From positions 124,001-188,000 of the forward strand of contig NZ_CP058349.1 in assembly GCF_013395055.1 (NCBI RefSeq): a DNA stretch of 64,000 nucleotides, read 5' to 3'. This document shows, piece after piece, positions 7,869 through 16,941 of the stretch. The translations under genes were made by a program, and so were the position numbers. Origin of the DNA: Pseudomonas sp. ABC1. Lineage in GTDB: Bacteria > Pseudomonadota > Gammaproteobacteria > Pseudomonadales > Pseudomonadaceae. The stretch's first letter is position 1, and each line of letters begins with the position of its first letter. The notes beneath the pieces are model-generated. The model was not told the origin of the DNA. It saw only the letters and a list, made by a program, of their open reading frames with translations, and did no database searches.

Positions 7869-8743
7869 TGTTTTTGCGCTTTCGTAGGGGGCCGCAACGG
7901 CTTCGCGGGCAAGCCCGCGCCTACGGGGCGGGGGTTGTGCTGTCGCTGCTGGTCGTCCAGGGCGCCATGGCGCTGCCTCGCGTAGTGTCGACCAACCTGT
8001 GCGCGGATTACCTGGCACTGGGGCTGGCCGCGCCCGGTCAACTGTTGTCAGTGTCGGCCAAGAGCCAGGATGCGCGGGTGTCGTCCATGCCTGGGCAGGC
8101 ACGCCAGTACCCGGCGAATCAGGCCACGTCCGAGGAGATTATCGCGCTGCGTCCGGACCTGGTGCTGGCCTCGCGCCGCTGGCTGGCGCAGAACCCGCGC
8201 GAGCTGTTCCAGCGCCATGGCATCGAGGTACTGGCGGTGCCGTACCCGACCACCTGGCAGCAGATATTCGACACCACGCTACTGGTCGCACGGCGCATGG
8301 ACCGGGAAGCAGCCGGGCAAGCGCACGTGGCCGATTGGCAGGCGCGCCTGCAACGGTTACAGGCACGTGAGCGGCCATTCCGCTTGCTATACCTGCGCCC
8401 CAATGGCGGCAGTGCCGGGTACGAAACCTATGTCGATACGGTGTTCCAGGCCCTTGGCGCGGAGAACGCCTTCCCGGCACGAGGCTGGGGGCATTACCCG
8501 CTGGAGCGCCTGCTCGGTGCTCCGCCGGATGTGCTGGTGAAAGCGGATATGCTGATCGACCAGGGTCATGCCAAGTCATCCTACTGGCGCCATCCTCGGT
8601 TGCAGCAACTGTTGCGTCATACCCCTTCGATCACCATCGCCGATAACCGCTGGGGCTGCAGCGATGGGCAACTGGTGACGGCTGCGGAGCAACTGGCCGG
8701 GCAACTGGATGCACTGGTCGATACGGGAGTGCTGCACCCATGA
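7868..8743 (+). CDS. btuF: BtuF-like cobalamin-binding periplasmic protein
   Basis: A 291-residue substrate-binding protein of the BtuF/FecB-like class for a B12 ABC importer. The sequence after about residue 36 (LPRVVSTNLCADYLALGLAA, then SEEIIALRPDLVLASRRW) is typical of this fold. The N-terminus has a strongly basic section (residues 4-18) and the hydrophobic stretch AGVVLSLLVVQGAMA, a plausible signal peptide cleaved after AMA. The basic section is encoded by a REP-like palindrome at 7883-7925, which is unusual. A GTG at 7937 is a possible later start but would leave no positive n-region. It overlaps cobO by one base and btuC by four, so it is in the operon and supplies the ligand to BtuCD. 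Confidence 0.85.
   Translation: MFLRFRRGPQRLRGQARAYGAGVVLSLLVVQGAMALPRVVSTNLCADYLALGLAAPGQLLSVSAKSQDARVSSMPGQARQYPANQATSEEIIALRPDLVLASRRWLAQNPRELFQRHGIEVLAVPYPTTWQQIFDTTLLVARRMDREAAGQAHVADWQARLQRLQARERPFRLLYLRPNGGSAGYETYVDTVFQALGAENAFPARGWGHYPLERLLGAPPDVLVKADMLIDQGHAKSSYWRHPRLQQLLRHTPSITIADNRWGCSDGQLVTAAEQLAGQLDALVDTGVLHP
7883..7925. repeat. REP-like palindrome inside the 5' end of btuF
   Basis: CGTAGG (7883-7888) and CCTACG (7920-7925) are outer arms. Inside, GCGGGC AA GCCCGC (7905-7918) forms a tight stem preceded by GGCTTC. The sequence GGCTTCGCGGGCAAGCCCGC matches the core of REP elements common in Pseudomonas intergenic regions. Here it lies in the coding frame of btuF. Confidence 0.7.
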
Positions 8744-9756
8744 ACCGGCTGGTGAATCCCATCCTGCTGCTGATACTGGTCGTGTTGTTCCTGTTGTCGC
8801 TGAGCATCGGCTCCGTGGCCCTGACGCCAGGCGAAGTGCTGCGGGCGCTGCTGCAATGGCAGCCGGCCAGTGACGACTTGCGCGACCTTGCGGTACAGCA
8901 GTGGATTATCGTGCATGAAATCCGCTTGCCCAGGGTGTTGCTGGCGATCCTGGTCGGTATGTCGCTGGGCACGGCAGGGGCGGCGTTGCAGGGCTTGCTG
9001 CGCAATCCGCTGGCCGAGCCTGGCCTGCTCGGCGTCAGCAGCAGTGCCAGTCTGGGTGCTGTGCTGTGCCTCTATTACGGTTACGCCGGGCTGAGCCACT
9101 GGCTGCTGCCGGGGGCTGCCATGGGCGGCGCAGCGCTCTCGACACTGTTGCTCTACCTGATCGCCCGCCGCCGAGGCGGCAACCTGACGCTGATCCTTGC
9201 CGGCGTGGCGCTGTCCGCCCTGGCGGCGGCGTTGACATCCCTGGCGATCAACCTGGCGCCGACACCGACCGATATGCAGGACATCGTGCTCTGGCTGATG
9301 GGCTCGCTGAGCGACCGCAGCTTTGCCGATATCCACCTGAGCCTGCCGTTCATCCTCGGCGGCCTGGCGTTGTTGCTGGCCTGTGGTCGGCAACTGGATG
9401 CCCTGACCCTGGGTGAGGACGAGGCCGGCAGCCTGGGTGTCAACCTGTCGCGCCTGCGTTTGCAGATCATCCTTGGCACAGCGTTGTGTGTGGGTGCCAG
9501 TGTTGCGGTTACCGGCGCTATCGGTTTTATCGGACTGGTGGTGCCGCACCTGTTGCGACGCTGGGTCGACTATCACCCTTCGCGGTTGTTGCTGAGCAGC
9601 GCCCTGGGCGGTGCCATCCTGCTGCTGGCGGCGGATATCCTGCTGCGCCTGGTCAGTGGCGAGCAGGAGTTAATGCTCGGCGTGGTGACGGCCTTGCTCG
9701 GTGCGCCGTTCTTCCTGCTGTTGGTGCTGCGCCAGCGCGGGAGCCTGGCCCGATGA
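8740..9756 (+). CDS. btuC: BtuC-like cobalamin ABC transporter permease (FecCD family)
   Basis: A 338-residue integral membrane protein of the FecCD/BtuC family with about nine or ten hydrophobic segments. Family motifs seen are RLPRVLLAILVGMSLGTAG (about 63-82), GLLRNPLAEPGLLGVSSSA (about 85-104) and the coupling-helix region GFIGLVVPHLLRRW (about 263-276). It should form the dimeric channel for B12 across the inner membrane with BtuD. It overlaps btuF by 4 bases and btuD by 4 bases, so all three are translationally coupled. Heme and siderophore permeases look similar; the riboswitch and neighbours indicate cobalamin. Confidence 0.87.
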   Translation: MNRLVNPILLLILVVLFLLSLSIGSVALTPGEVLRALLQWQPASDDLRDLAVQQWIIVHEIRLPRVLLAILVGMSLGTAGAALQGLLRNPLAEPGLLGVSSSASLGAVLCLYYGYAGLSHWLLPGAAMGGAALSTLLLYLIARRRGGNLTLILAGVALSALAAALTSLAINLAPTPTDMQDIVLWLMGSLSDRSFADIHLSLPFILGGLALLLACGRQLDALTLGEDEAGSLGVNLSRLRLQIILGTALCVGASVAVTGAIGFIGLVVPHLLRRWVDYHPSRLLLSSALGGAILLLAADILLRLVSGEQELMLGVVTALLGAPFFLLLVLRQRGSLAR

Positions 9757-10541
9757 GCGGGTTGGTGCTGGAGGCAGTCGGCCTGGAGATCGATGGCAAA
9801 CGGCTGCTCGACGCCATTTCTCTGGAGGTGGAGCCGGGCTGCCTGCTGGGGCTGATCGGCCCCAACGGCGCCGGCAAGAGCAGCCTGCTCAAGGTGCTGG
9901 CGCACCTGTTGCCCTACAGTGGCGCGGTCCGCCTCGATGGCCAGGACCTGAAGGCCCTCGACCCGCGCCAGCGCGCTCTGCGTATGGCTTACCTGGGGCA
10001 GGGCGACGAGCACGGTTGGCCATTGCGCCTGAATGATTACGTCGCCCTGGGCCGCTTGCCGCACCGGACGTTCTGGGGCCGCCCGAGGGAGGAGGATCAC
10101 CAGGCGGTGACGCAGGCCATGGCGGATATGGCACTGACCGACCTGGCCACGCGCCGTGTCGACAGTCTGTCTGGTGGCGAACGCGCGCGCGCACGGTTGG
10201 CACGGGCACTGGCGGTCGGCAGCCCGCTGCTGCTGGCGGACGAACCGGTGGCGGCGCTGGACCCTTTCCATCAACTGAACGTAATGCAAATGCTCGGTGC
10301 GCAATGCCGCCAGGGCCGCACTGTTCTGGTGGTGCTGCACGACCTGACCCTGGCCAGTCGCTTCTGCGACCGCGTGCTGCTGCTCGACCACGGACGTGTG
10401 GTGGAATACGGCAGCCCGCGCCAGGTGCTGACACCGAAGAACTTGCAACAGGTCTACAAAGTGCAGGCGATGCTCGGCGAACACCAGCAACAGCCGTTCG
10501 TACTGCCCTGGGCGTGCCGCCCGGAAGGGGATAGCGCATGA
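9753..10541 (+). CDS. btuD: BtuD-like cobalamin ABC transporter ATP-binding protein
   Basis: A 262-residue ABC ATPase. Walker A is GPNGAGKSS (about residue 37), the signature is LSGGERARARLA (about 140), Walker B is LLLADEPVAALDP (about 158) and the switch histidine lies in VLVVLHDLT. The D-loop and Q-loop (YLGQGDEHGW) are also present, so it looks functional. The ATG overlaps the btuC stop (ATGA). It powers B12 uptake with BtuC and BtuF. About 20 bases after its stop begins a large inverted repeat. Confidence 0.87.
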   Translation: MSGLVLEAVGLEIDGKRLLDAISLEVEPGCLLGLIGPNGAGKSSLLKVLAHLLPYSGAVRLDGQDLKALDPRQRALRMAYLGQGDEHGWPLRLNDYVALGRLPHRTFWGRPREEDHQAVTQAMADMALTDLATRRVDSLSGGERARARLARALAVGSPLLLADEPVAALDPFHQLNVMQMLGAQCRQGRTVLVVLHDLTLASRFCDRVLLLDHGRVVEYGSPRQVLTPKNLQQVYKVQAMLGEHQQQPFVLPWACRPEGDSA

Positions 10542-10558
10542 GAAGAAAGGGCACATGG

Positions 10559-10639
10559 GTAGGATGGGTCGAGCGTAGCGACACCCATCACTGGACGGCA
10601 TTGATGGGTATCGTCGCTTCGCTCCTCGACCCATCCTAC
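10559..10639. repeat. BIME-like inverted pair of REP units inside the B12 operon
   Basis: GTAGGATGGGTCGAGCGTAGCGA starts at 10559, and a complementary copy ending in CTCGACCCATCCTAC finishes at 10639. The central parts ACCCATC and GATGGGT also pair, so the whole unit can form a long hairpin. It occupies nearly all of the 124-base gap between btuD and the DUF1636 gene. A related half unit lies at 3399-3430. It could attenuate transcription or protect the upstream mRNA. Confidence 0.75.
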
Positions 10640-10665
10640 GGATCGCTCACACCAAGGGGGCGGGT

Positions 10666-11031
10666 ATGACGAGTCAACTGCTGATCTGCGAAACCTGCGG
10701 CTATGACGCCGCCAACCCGGAGCAGCCACGGCGCGGGGCGTTGTTCGCCGAACAGGTCGAGCGACTGGCGCAAGCGCGTGGTGTATCCCTGCGTCTGGGG
10801 CGTACCCGTTGCCTGATGGCCTGCCAGCGGCATTGCAGCGTGTTGCTGCGCGAGCCCGGCAAGATCACCTACGTGCTGGGCGATTTCCAGCCGGACCAGG
10901 CGGCGGCCCAGGCACTGCTGGACTATGCCGAACACTATCGAATGTCGAGCAGCGGCCAGGTGCCGTTCCGCGACTGGCCACAGGGGATAAAGGGCAAGTT
11001 CATCGCCCGGATTCCCGTGCTGGAAGACTGA
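10666..11031 (+). CDS. DUF1636 metal-binding (ferredoxin-like) protein
   Basis: A 121-residue protein of the DUF1636 family. Its cysteine pattern (ICETCGYD near residue 8, then RCLMACQRHC near 48) resembles thioredoxin-like or ferredoxin-like metal-binding proteins. DUF1636 genes are often found next to cobW and cobN in cobalamin operons; the biochemical role is not known to me. It stands between a BIME-like repeat and cobW, in the same direction, and belongs to the B12 operon. A metal-handling or redox role for cobalt insertion is an inference from context. Confidence 0.8.
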   Translation: MTSQLLICETCGYDAANPEQPRRGALFAEQVERLAQARGVSLRLGRTRCLMACQRHCSVLLREPGKITYVLGDFQPDQAAAQALLDYAEHYRMSSSGQVPFRDWPQGIKGKFIARIPVLED

Positions 11032-11074
11032 TTTTCAACGCTGCTTTTCACTTTTGTATCGCGAGGGCAACACC

Positions 11075-12142
11075 ATGGCCGTTCAAGGCAAGATTCCCGT
11101 CACCATCGTCACCGGCTTTCTCGGTAGCGGCAAGACCACGCTGCTGCGCCATATCCTGGAGAACGCCGCAGGCCGGCGCATTGCGGTGATCGTCAACGAA
11201 TTCGGCGAACTGGGGATCGATGGCGAGATCCTGCGCGGCTGCGGTATCGGTTGCGACGAGAGTGGCGCGGAGCAGGGCGGACAACTGTACGAACTGTCCA
11301 ATGGCTGCCTGTGCTGCACCGTGCAGGAAGAGTTCTACCCGGTGATGAAGGAACTGATCGGCCGTCGTGACGACCTGGATCATATCCTCATCGAGACCAG
11401 CGGCCTTGCCCTGCCCAAACCACTGGTACAGGCCTTCAATTGGCCGGAGATCAAGAATGCCTGCACCGTCGATGCGGTGATCACCCTGGTCGACGTGCCG
11501 GCCGCCGCGTCCGGTCAGTTCGCCGCCAACCCGCAGGCAGTGGACGCCCAGCGTCGCGCCGACCCGAATCTCGACCATGAATCGCCGCTGCACGAGCTGT
11601 TCGAGGACCAACTGCTGTCCGCCGACCTGGTGGTGCTGAGCAAGACCGACCAGGCTGATGCCGCGACCATCCGCCAGGTGGAAGCGCTGGTGCGCGAGGA
11701 GCTGCCGCCTCAGGTCAAGGTGGTGGCCAGCGACCAGGGCCGTCTCGATCTGGACCTGCTGTTGGGCCTGTCCAGCGCTTCGGAAGACAGTATCCACCTG
11801 CGCGAGAGCCACCATGATCATGGTGATGACGACCATGAGCACGATCATGACCTGTTCGAGTCGGTGGTGGTGAAGCTGCCGCTGGTCGAGCGCGAGCGGC
11901 TGCTGGCGGTTCTCCAGGGGCTGGTCGAACAGCACGATATCCTGCGCATCAAGGGCTTCCTGGCGCTGCCGGGCAAGCCCATGCGACTGGTGGTGCATGG
12001 CGTCGGCAAGCGTTTCGACAGCTACTTCGACCGCCGCTGGCGCGACGACGAAACGCCCTACAGCTATCTGGTGCTGATCGGCCGTGAGCTGGATGCCGAG
12101 CAATTGCAGGGCGCGCTGCAAGGCGCGGTGATCGAGGCCTGA
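11075..12142 (+). CDS. cobW: CobW-type GTPase metallochaperone
   Basis: A 355-residue G3E-family GTPase. It has Walker A GFLGSGKTTLLRH (about residues 15-27), the metal-binding NGCLCCT motif (CxCC), the G-motif SKTD and an acidic, histidine-rich stretch HDHGDDDHEHDHD (about 248-260) that can bind metal. A CobW C-terminal domain follows. CobW is thought to supply Co(II) to the cobaltochelatase CobN, whose gene follows with only 3 bases between. I chose the ATG at 11075 because GAGGG precedes it at good spacing; the frame is open back to a TTG at 11054. Zinc-specific G3E chaperones resemble it, but the position before cobN fixes the role. Confidence 0.92.
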   Translation: MAVQGKIPVTIVTGFLGSGKTTLLRHILENAAGRRIAVIVNEFGELGIDGEILRGCGIGCDESGAEQGGQLYELSNGCLCCTVQEEFYPVMKELIGRRDDLDHILIETSGLALPKPLVQAFNWPEIKNACTVDAVITLVDVPAAASGQFAANPQAVDAQRRADPNLDHESPLHELFEDQLLSADLVVLSKTDQADAATIRQVEALVREELPPQVKVVASDQGRLDLDLLLGLSSASEDSIHLRESHHDHGDDDHEHDHDLFESVVVKLPLVERERLLAVLQGLVEQHDILRIKGFLALPGKPMRLVVHGVGKRFDSYFDRRWRDDETPYSYLVLIGRELDAEQLQGALQGAVIEA

Positions 12143-12145
12143 ACC

Positions 12146-15100
12146 ATGCACATGCTGTCAGCGTTGCCAGGTGGCTATGTCGAGGATGCGTCGATCATCA
12201 CCCGACTGGAGCAGACGCCTGGCGAGATCGTCATTCTCAGCGCCGCCGACACCACCCTGGCACTGCTGGCGGCGACCTGCCCGGCCGAGGATTTCCCGGC
12301 CGTGCGTCTGGCCAATCTGATGCATCTGCGCCAGCACGCCTCCATCGATCTTTATCTGGATGAAGTGCTGCAACATGCGCGACTGATCGTCATCGACCAT
12401 CTGGGCGGTGAGAGCTATTGGCCCTATGGCACCGAGCAAGTGGTCAGCCTGTGCCAGCGCAAGGGCATTGCCTTGGCGATGTTCTCCGGGGACATGCATG
12501 AAGACCCGAACCTGCTGGCGCTGAGCACCATTGCCGCTGACGACTGCCGCCAGTTGTGGCGCTACCTGCGCGAGGGTGGTGCCGGCAATGCGCGGCAGTT
12601 CTATCGCTTTATCGGCGAGCGTTTTTTCCAGCGTCCCTGGCAGGCATTGCCGCCACAGACGCTGCCACCCGTGGCGATCTTTCACCCGGAACACGACAGT
12701 GCCAGCGTCAGCCACTGGCAGGCTGAGTGGCATGCGCAGGCACCCTGCGTGTTGCTGGTGTTCTACCGGGCGCATTTGCAGGCAGGCAATACCGAAGTGT
12801 TTCGCGCGTTGTGCGAAGGCCTGCTGCGCCAGGGCCTGAACCCGTTGCCGCTGGCGCTGCTGTCGCTCAAGGATGCGCTGTGCCTGGACACCCTGCGGCA
12901 GTTGTGCGAACAGCAGCAGGTCGCCTTGATCCTCAACACTACGGCGTTCTCACACTCGGCCATGGACGATCCGGGCGACCATGCCCTGGCCGGCGATATA
13001 CCGGTGTTGCAAGTGGTGCTGTCCGGCGGCAACCGCGAAAGCTGGGAAGCCGACGCCCATGGCCTGCAACCGCGCGACATGGCCATGCATGTGGCACTGC
13101 CCGAGGTGGACGGGCGCATCATCAGCCGGGCGGTCAGTTTCAAAGGCTCCCAGGGGCGCGATGCGCTGACCCAGTGTGACGTGGTGCAGTACCAGGCCCT
13201 GGCCGACCGCCTGGCATTCGTCTGCGAGCTGGCCAGTCGCTGGTGTCGCCTGCGCAGCCTGGGCAATGGCGACAAGCGCCTGGCGCTGATCCTGGCCAAC
13301 TACCCGACCCGCGAAGGGCGCCTGGGCAACGGTGTCGGCCTGGATACGCCGGCCTCGGTGATCGGCATCCTGCAACGCCTGCGCGACGAGGGCTATGCGG
13401 TCGAGGACATCCCCGAGGATGGCGATGCGCTGATGCGTCTGCTGAAGCAGGGCATCACCAACGACCCGGACAACTGGGCGCTGCGCCCGGCCTGGCAGAG
13501 CCTGGCGATGGAGGATTACCTGGCCTTCTTCGACAGCCTACCGGAGGCCAACCGGCAAGCCATCCTGCAACGCTGGGGGGCGCCGCAGGCCGACCCGATG
13601 CTACGCCAGGGGCGCTTCATGATCGCCGGGCTGCGCCTGGGGCGGGTGTTCGTCGGTATCCAGCCGGCGCGTGGTTACGACCTGGACGAAATGGCCAACT
13701 ACCACGATCCCGACCTGGTGCCGCCGCATTACTACCTGGCCTTCTATTGCTGGCTACGCCGGCGCTGGGCGGCGGACGCCATCGTGCATGTCGGCAAGCA
13801 CGGCAACCTGGAGTGGCTGCCGGGCAAGAGCGTGGCCCTTAGTGAACAGTGCTGGCCGGACCTGGTGTTCGGGCCGATGCCGCACCTCTATCCCTTTATC
13901 GTCAACGACCCGGGCGAGGGTACCCAGGCCAAGCGCCGCGCGCAGGCGGTGATCATCGATCACCTGATGCCGCCACTGACCCGCGCCGAGAGCTATGGCG
14001 TAACCCGCGACCTGGAGCGGCTGGTCGACGAGTTCTACGATGCGCTGACCCTGGACCCCCGCCGCGCCGGGCTGCTGCGCCGGCAGATTCTCGAACTGAT
14101 CCTCGCCCATAATCTGCATGCCGACCTTGGCTTGCCGCCGCCTGAGGACGAGGAAAGCGAGCAACGGTTGCTCAATCGCACCGACACCTACCTGTGCGAA
14201 CTGAAGGAGAGCCAGATCCGCGATGGCCTGCATATCTTCGGCCAGTCGCCGCAGCAGCGGCTGCTGCGCGACACCTTGCTGGCACTGGCACGGCACCCGG
14301 TGGGCGATGGACTGGGCGGCAATGCCAGCCTGATCCGTGCGCTGGCCGCCGACCTGTTACCGGCGAGCCCCTTCGATCCACTGGATGCCATTTGGGGCGA
14401 ACCCTGGCTGGGCGAGCGACCCGAGGCCTTGCTGGCGCTGTCCGGGCAAGCCTGGCGTACCCTTGGCGATACCCGAGAGCGCCTGGAACTGCTGGCGTTA
14501 CACCTCTTGGAGCAGGAACTACCGGTTGGCACCGACTGGCCGCAAACGGCGGCGGTGCTGGCGCGTGTCGAGGCGGACCTGCGTCCACGCCTGCAAGCCT
14601 GTGGCGAGCAGGAACTGTTGCAGCTCTGCCGTGGCCTGGCCGGGCGCTTCGTGCCGCCCGGTCCCAGCGGCGCGCCGTCCCGGGGCCGCCCCGACGTGCT
14701 GCCGACCGGGCGCAATTTCTTCTCGGTGGACACGCGCATGATCCCCACGCCCACCGCCTGGGCGCTGGGCGAGAAGTCGGCGGCGCTGCTGGTCGAGCGC
14801 TTCGTGCAGGACAACGGTGACTACCCGCGCAGCATCGGCCTGTCGGTCTGGGGTACCGCCACCATGCGCACCGGTGGCGACGATATCGCCCAGGCCTTCG
14901 CCTTGCTCGGGGTGCGGCCGAAGTGGGCCGAGGGCAGCTACCGGGTGACCGACTTCGAGGTGTTGCCGCAGAAGCGCCTGGATCGCCCACGGGTGGATGT
15001 GACGCTGCGGGTCTCCGGCTTCTTCCGCGATGCCTTCGCCAATGTCATGCAGATGTTCGATGCAGCGGTGCAGCGAGTCGCCGAGCTGGACGAGGCGGAC

Positions 15101-15913
15101 GACTTCAACCCGATCCGCGCGCGCATTCGCCAGGAAAGCGGCGAATTGCAGGCAGCGGGAATGGACGCGGCGCAAGCACGGCGCCAGGCCGGCTTCCGTA
15201 TCTTCGGCGCCAAGCCGGGGGCTTATGGCGCCGGGTTGCAGGGGCTGATGGATTCGCGTAACTGGCAGGGCGATGCCGACCTGGCCGAGGCCTACCTGAA
15301 CTGGGGCGGCTACGCCTATGGCCAGCAGGCCTATGGCGAGGTCGACCGTGAAGGGTTCTCTCGGCGACTGGGGCAGATCCAGGCGGTGGTGCAGAACCAG
15401 GACAACCGCGAACACGACCTGCTCGATTCCGACGACTACTACCAGTTCCAGGGCGGTATGAGCGCTGCCGTGCGCCATCTCAGCGGTCGCCAGCCGGCGA
15501 TCCTGTTCGGCGACCACAGCAACCCGCAGGCGCCGCGTATCCGCAGCCTGGACGAGGAGGTCAGCCGGGTCATGCGCGCGCGGGTGACTAATCCGAAATG
15601 GCTGGACGGCGTCAAGCGCCACGGCTACAAGGGTGCCTTCGAGATGGCGGCGACGGTGGACTACCTGTTCGCCTACGACGCCACCACTGGCGTGGTGCGT
15701 GACGACCAGTACGCCAGCCTGAGCGACGCCTGGCTGGAGGATGCGGACACCCGTGAATTCCTCCAGCGACACAACCCGGATGCCCTGCGCGATATCAGCG
15801 AGCGCCTGCTGGAAGCCATCCAGCGCGGGCTTTGGCAGGAGCCGGGCGATTATCGACAACGCATCGAGCAGCACCTGCTGGATGCCGAACACACGCTGGA
15901 AGGTGGCGCATGA
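12146..15913 (+). CDS. cobN: Cobaltochelatase subunit CobN
   Basis: A 1255-residue CobN/magnesium chelatase H-type large subunit, the usual length for CobN. It binds hydrogenobyrinic acid a,c-diamide and performs ATP-dependent cobalt insertion with AAA+ partner subunits. Conserved regions visible include HVGKHGNLEWLPGKSVALS, LYPFIVNDPGEGTQAKRR and the late YAYGQQAYGEV segment. It lies between cobW and a chlI/chlD-type AAA+ gene, whose ATG overlaps its stop codon. In this operon the partners are ChlI/ChlD-like and not CobS/CobT, a variant seen in several Pseudomonas. A GAGG ribosome site lies inside the end of cobW. Confidence 0.95.
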   Translation: MHMLSALPGGYVEDASIITRLEQTPGEIVILSAADTTLALLAATCPAEDFPAVRLANLMHLRQHASIDLYLDEVLQHARLIVIDHLGGESYWPYGTEQVVSLCQRKGIALAMFSGDMHEDPNLLALSTIAADDCRQLWRYLREGGAGNARQFYRFIGERFFQRPWQALPPQTLPPVAIFHPEHDSASVSHWQAEWHAQAPCVLLVFYRAHLQAGNTEVFRALCEGLLRQGLNPLPLALLSLKDALCLDTLRQLCEQQQVALILNTTAFSHSAMDDPGDHALAGDIPVLQVVLSGGNRESWEADAHGLQPRDMAMHVALPEVDGRIISRAVSFKGSQGRDALTQCDVVQYQALADRLAFVCELASRWCRLRSLGNGDKRLALILANYPTREGRLGNGVGLDTPASVIGILQRLRDEGYAVEDIPEDGDALMRLLKQGITNDPDNWALRPAWQSLAMEDYLAFFDSLPEANRQAILQRWGAPQADPMLRQGRFMIAGLRLGRVFVGIQPARGYDLDEMANYHDPDLVPPHYYLAFYCWLRRRWAADAIVHVGKHGNLEWLPGKSVALSEQCWPDLVFGPMPHLYPFIVNDPGEGTQAKRRAQAVIIDHLMPPLTRAESYGVTRDLERLVDEFYDALTLDPRRAGLLRRQILELILAHNLHADLGLPPPEDEESEQRLLNRTDTYLCELKESQIRDGLHIFGQSPQQRLLRDTLLALARHPVGDGLGGNASLIRALAADLLPASPFDPLDAIWGEPWLGERPEALLALSGQAWRTLGDTRERLELLALHLLEQELPVGTDWPQTAAVLARVEADLRPRLQACGEQELLQLCRGLAGRFVPPGPSGAPSRGRPDVLPTGRNFFSVDTRMIPTPTAWALGEKSAALLVERFVQDNGDYPRSIGLSVWGTATMRTGGDDIAQAFALLGVRPKWAEGSYRVTDFEVLPQKRLDRPRVDVTLRVSGFFRDAFANVMQMFDAAVQRVAELDEADDFNPIRARIRQESGELQAAGMDAAQARRQAGFRIFGAKPGAYGAGLQGLMDSRNWQGDADLAEAYLNWGGYAYGQQAYGEVDREGFSRRLGQIQAVVQNQDNREHDLLDSDDYYQFQGGMSAAVRHLSGRQPAILFGDHSNPQAPRIRSLDEEVSRVMRARVTNPKWLDGVKRHGYKGAFEMAATVDYLFAYDATTGVVRDDQYASLSDAWLEDADTREFLQRHNPDALRDISERLLEAIQRGLWQEPGDYRQRIEQHLLDAEHTLEGGA

Positions 15914-16941
15914 CCCCGCATTATCCCTTTGCCGCCCTGCATGGCCAGGACGAACTGCGCCTGGCGCTGCTGCTGGTGGCCATCGACCCGCGTATCGGCG
16001 GCGTGCTGATCGAGGGGCCGCGCGGCACCGCCAAGTCCACCAGTGCGCGGGCGCTGGCGGACCTGTTGCCGGATGGGCGCCTGGTCAACCTGCCGCTGGG
16101 CAGCAGCGAGGAGCAACTGGCCGGCTCGCTGGATATCCAGGCCGCGCTGCGCGATGGCGAAGTGGCGTTCAGGCCCGGCCTGCTGGCGCGCGCCGATGGC
16201 GGTGTGCTCTACGTGGACGAGGTCAACCTGCTGGCCGACAGCCTGGTGGACCTGTTGCTGGATGTCTGTGCCAGTGGCGTCAACCGCATCGAGCGCGACG
16301 GTATTTCCCACCAGCATGCGGCGCGTATCGCCCTGGTCGGCACCATGAACCCGGAGGAGGGCGAGCTGCGCCCGCAACTGCTGGACCGCTTTGGCCTGTT
16401 GGTGCGTCTGGGGCAGGGGATCGAGCCGGAGCAGCGCGAGCGCATCGTGCGCAGCCGCTTGCAGTTCGATCGCGATCCCCAGGCCTTTGTCGCGGGCTAC
16501 CAGGCGCAGCAGCAGGCGTTGAGTGAGCGCCTGGCCGAGGCGCGGCAACGGGTGGCGACGCTGGAGTTCGGTGATGCGTTGTATCGCCAGGTCAGCCAGT
16601 TGTGCCACGGCGCGGGTGTCGAGGGCGTGCGCGCGGACCTGGTGATGCTGCGCGCCGCCGCTGCCCATGCCGCCTGGCAGGGCCGGGACGAGGTGCGAGA
16701 AGACGATGTGTCGGCAGTGGCGGAGCTGGTGCTGGCGCACCGACGCAAGCACCCGCCAGAGCCACCGGCGGATGGCGGGGGGCAGCCGCCGTCCGCGTCG
16801 TCGTCCTCGACATCGGGTGAAGGTCAGTCCGACGCGGATGGTGACGGTGACTGGGGCGCCATGCCGCCGCAGACCGTAGCGATACAGGAGCCGTCGACAC
16901 GGCAACCACGGCTGGAGCCCGCACCGGCAAAAAAGCCCTGA
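15910..16941 (+). CDS. ChlI/BchI-like AAA+ cobaltochelatase subunit (first frame)
   Basis: A 343-residue AAA+ ATPase of the magnesium-chelatase I/D type, probable motor subunit for CobN. It has Walker A GPRGTAKST (about 38-46), Walker B GGVLYVDEVNLL (about 97-108), the LVGTMNPEEGELRPQLLDRFG sensor region and a lid domain to about residue 280. A proline-, serine- and acid-rich linker follows and ends in PAPAKKP. The linker resembles that of full-length D subunits, which continue into a VWA domain. Here the VWA domain lies immediately downstream in the -1 frame. The stop codon comes just after an A_AAA_AAG slippery heptamer, so a longer frameshift product of about 561 residues is expected as well as this short form. 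Confidence 0.88.
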   Translation: MTPHYPFAALHGQDELRLALLLVAIDPRIGGVLIEGPRGTAKSTSARALADLLPDGRLVNLPLGSSEEQLAGSLDIQAALRDGEVAFRPGLLARADGGVLYVDEVNLLADSLVDLLLDVCASGVNRIERDGISHQHAARIALVGTMNPEEGELRPQLLDRFGLLVRLGQGIEPEQRERIVRSRLQFDRDPQAFVAGYQAQQQALSERLAEARQRVATLEFGDALYRQVSQLCHGAGVEGVRADLVMLRAAAAHAAWQGRDEVREDDVSAVAELVLAHRRKHPPEPPADGGGQPPSASSSSTSGEGQSDADGDGDWGAMPPQTVAIQEPSTRQPRLEPAPAKKP

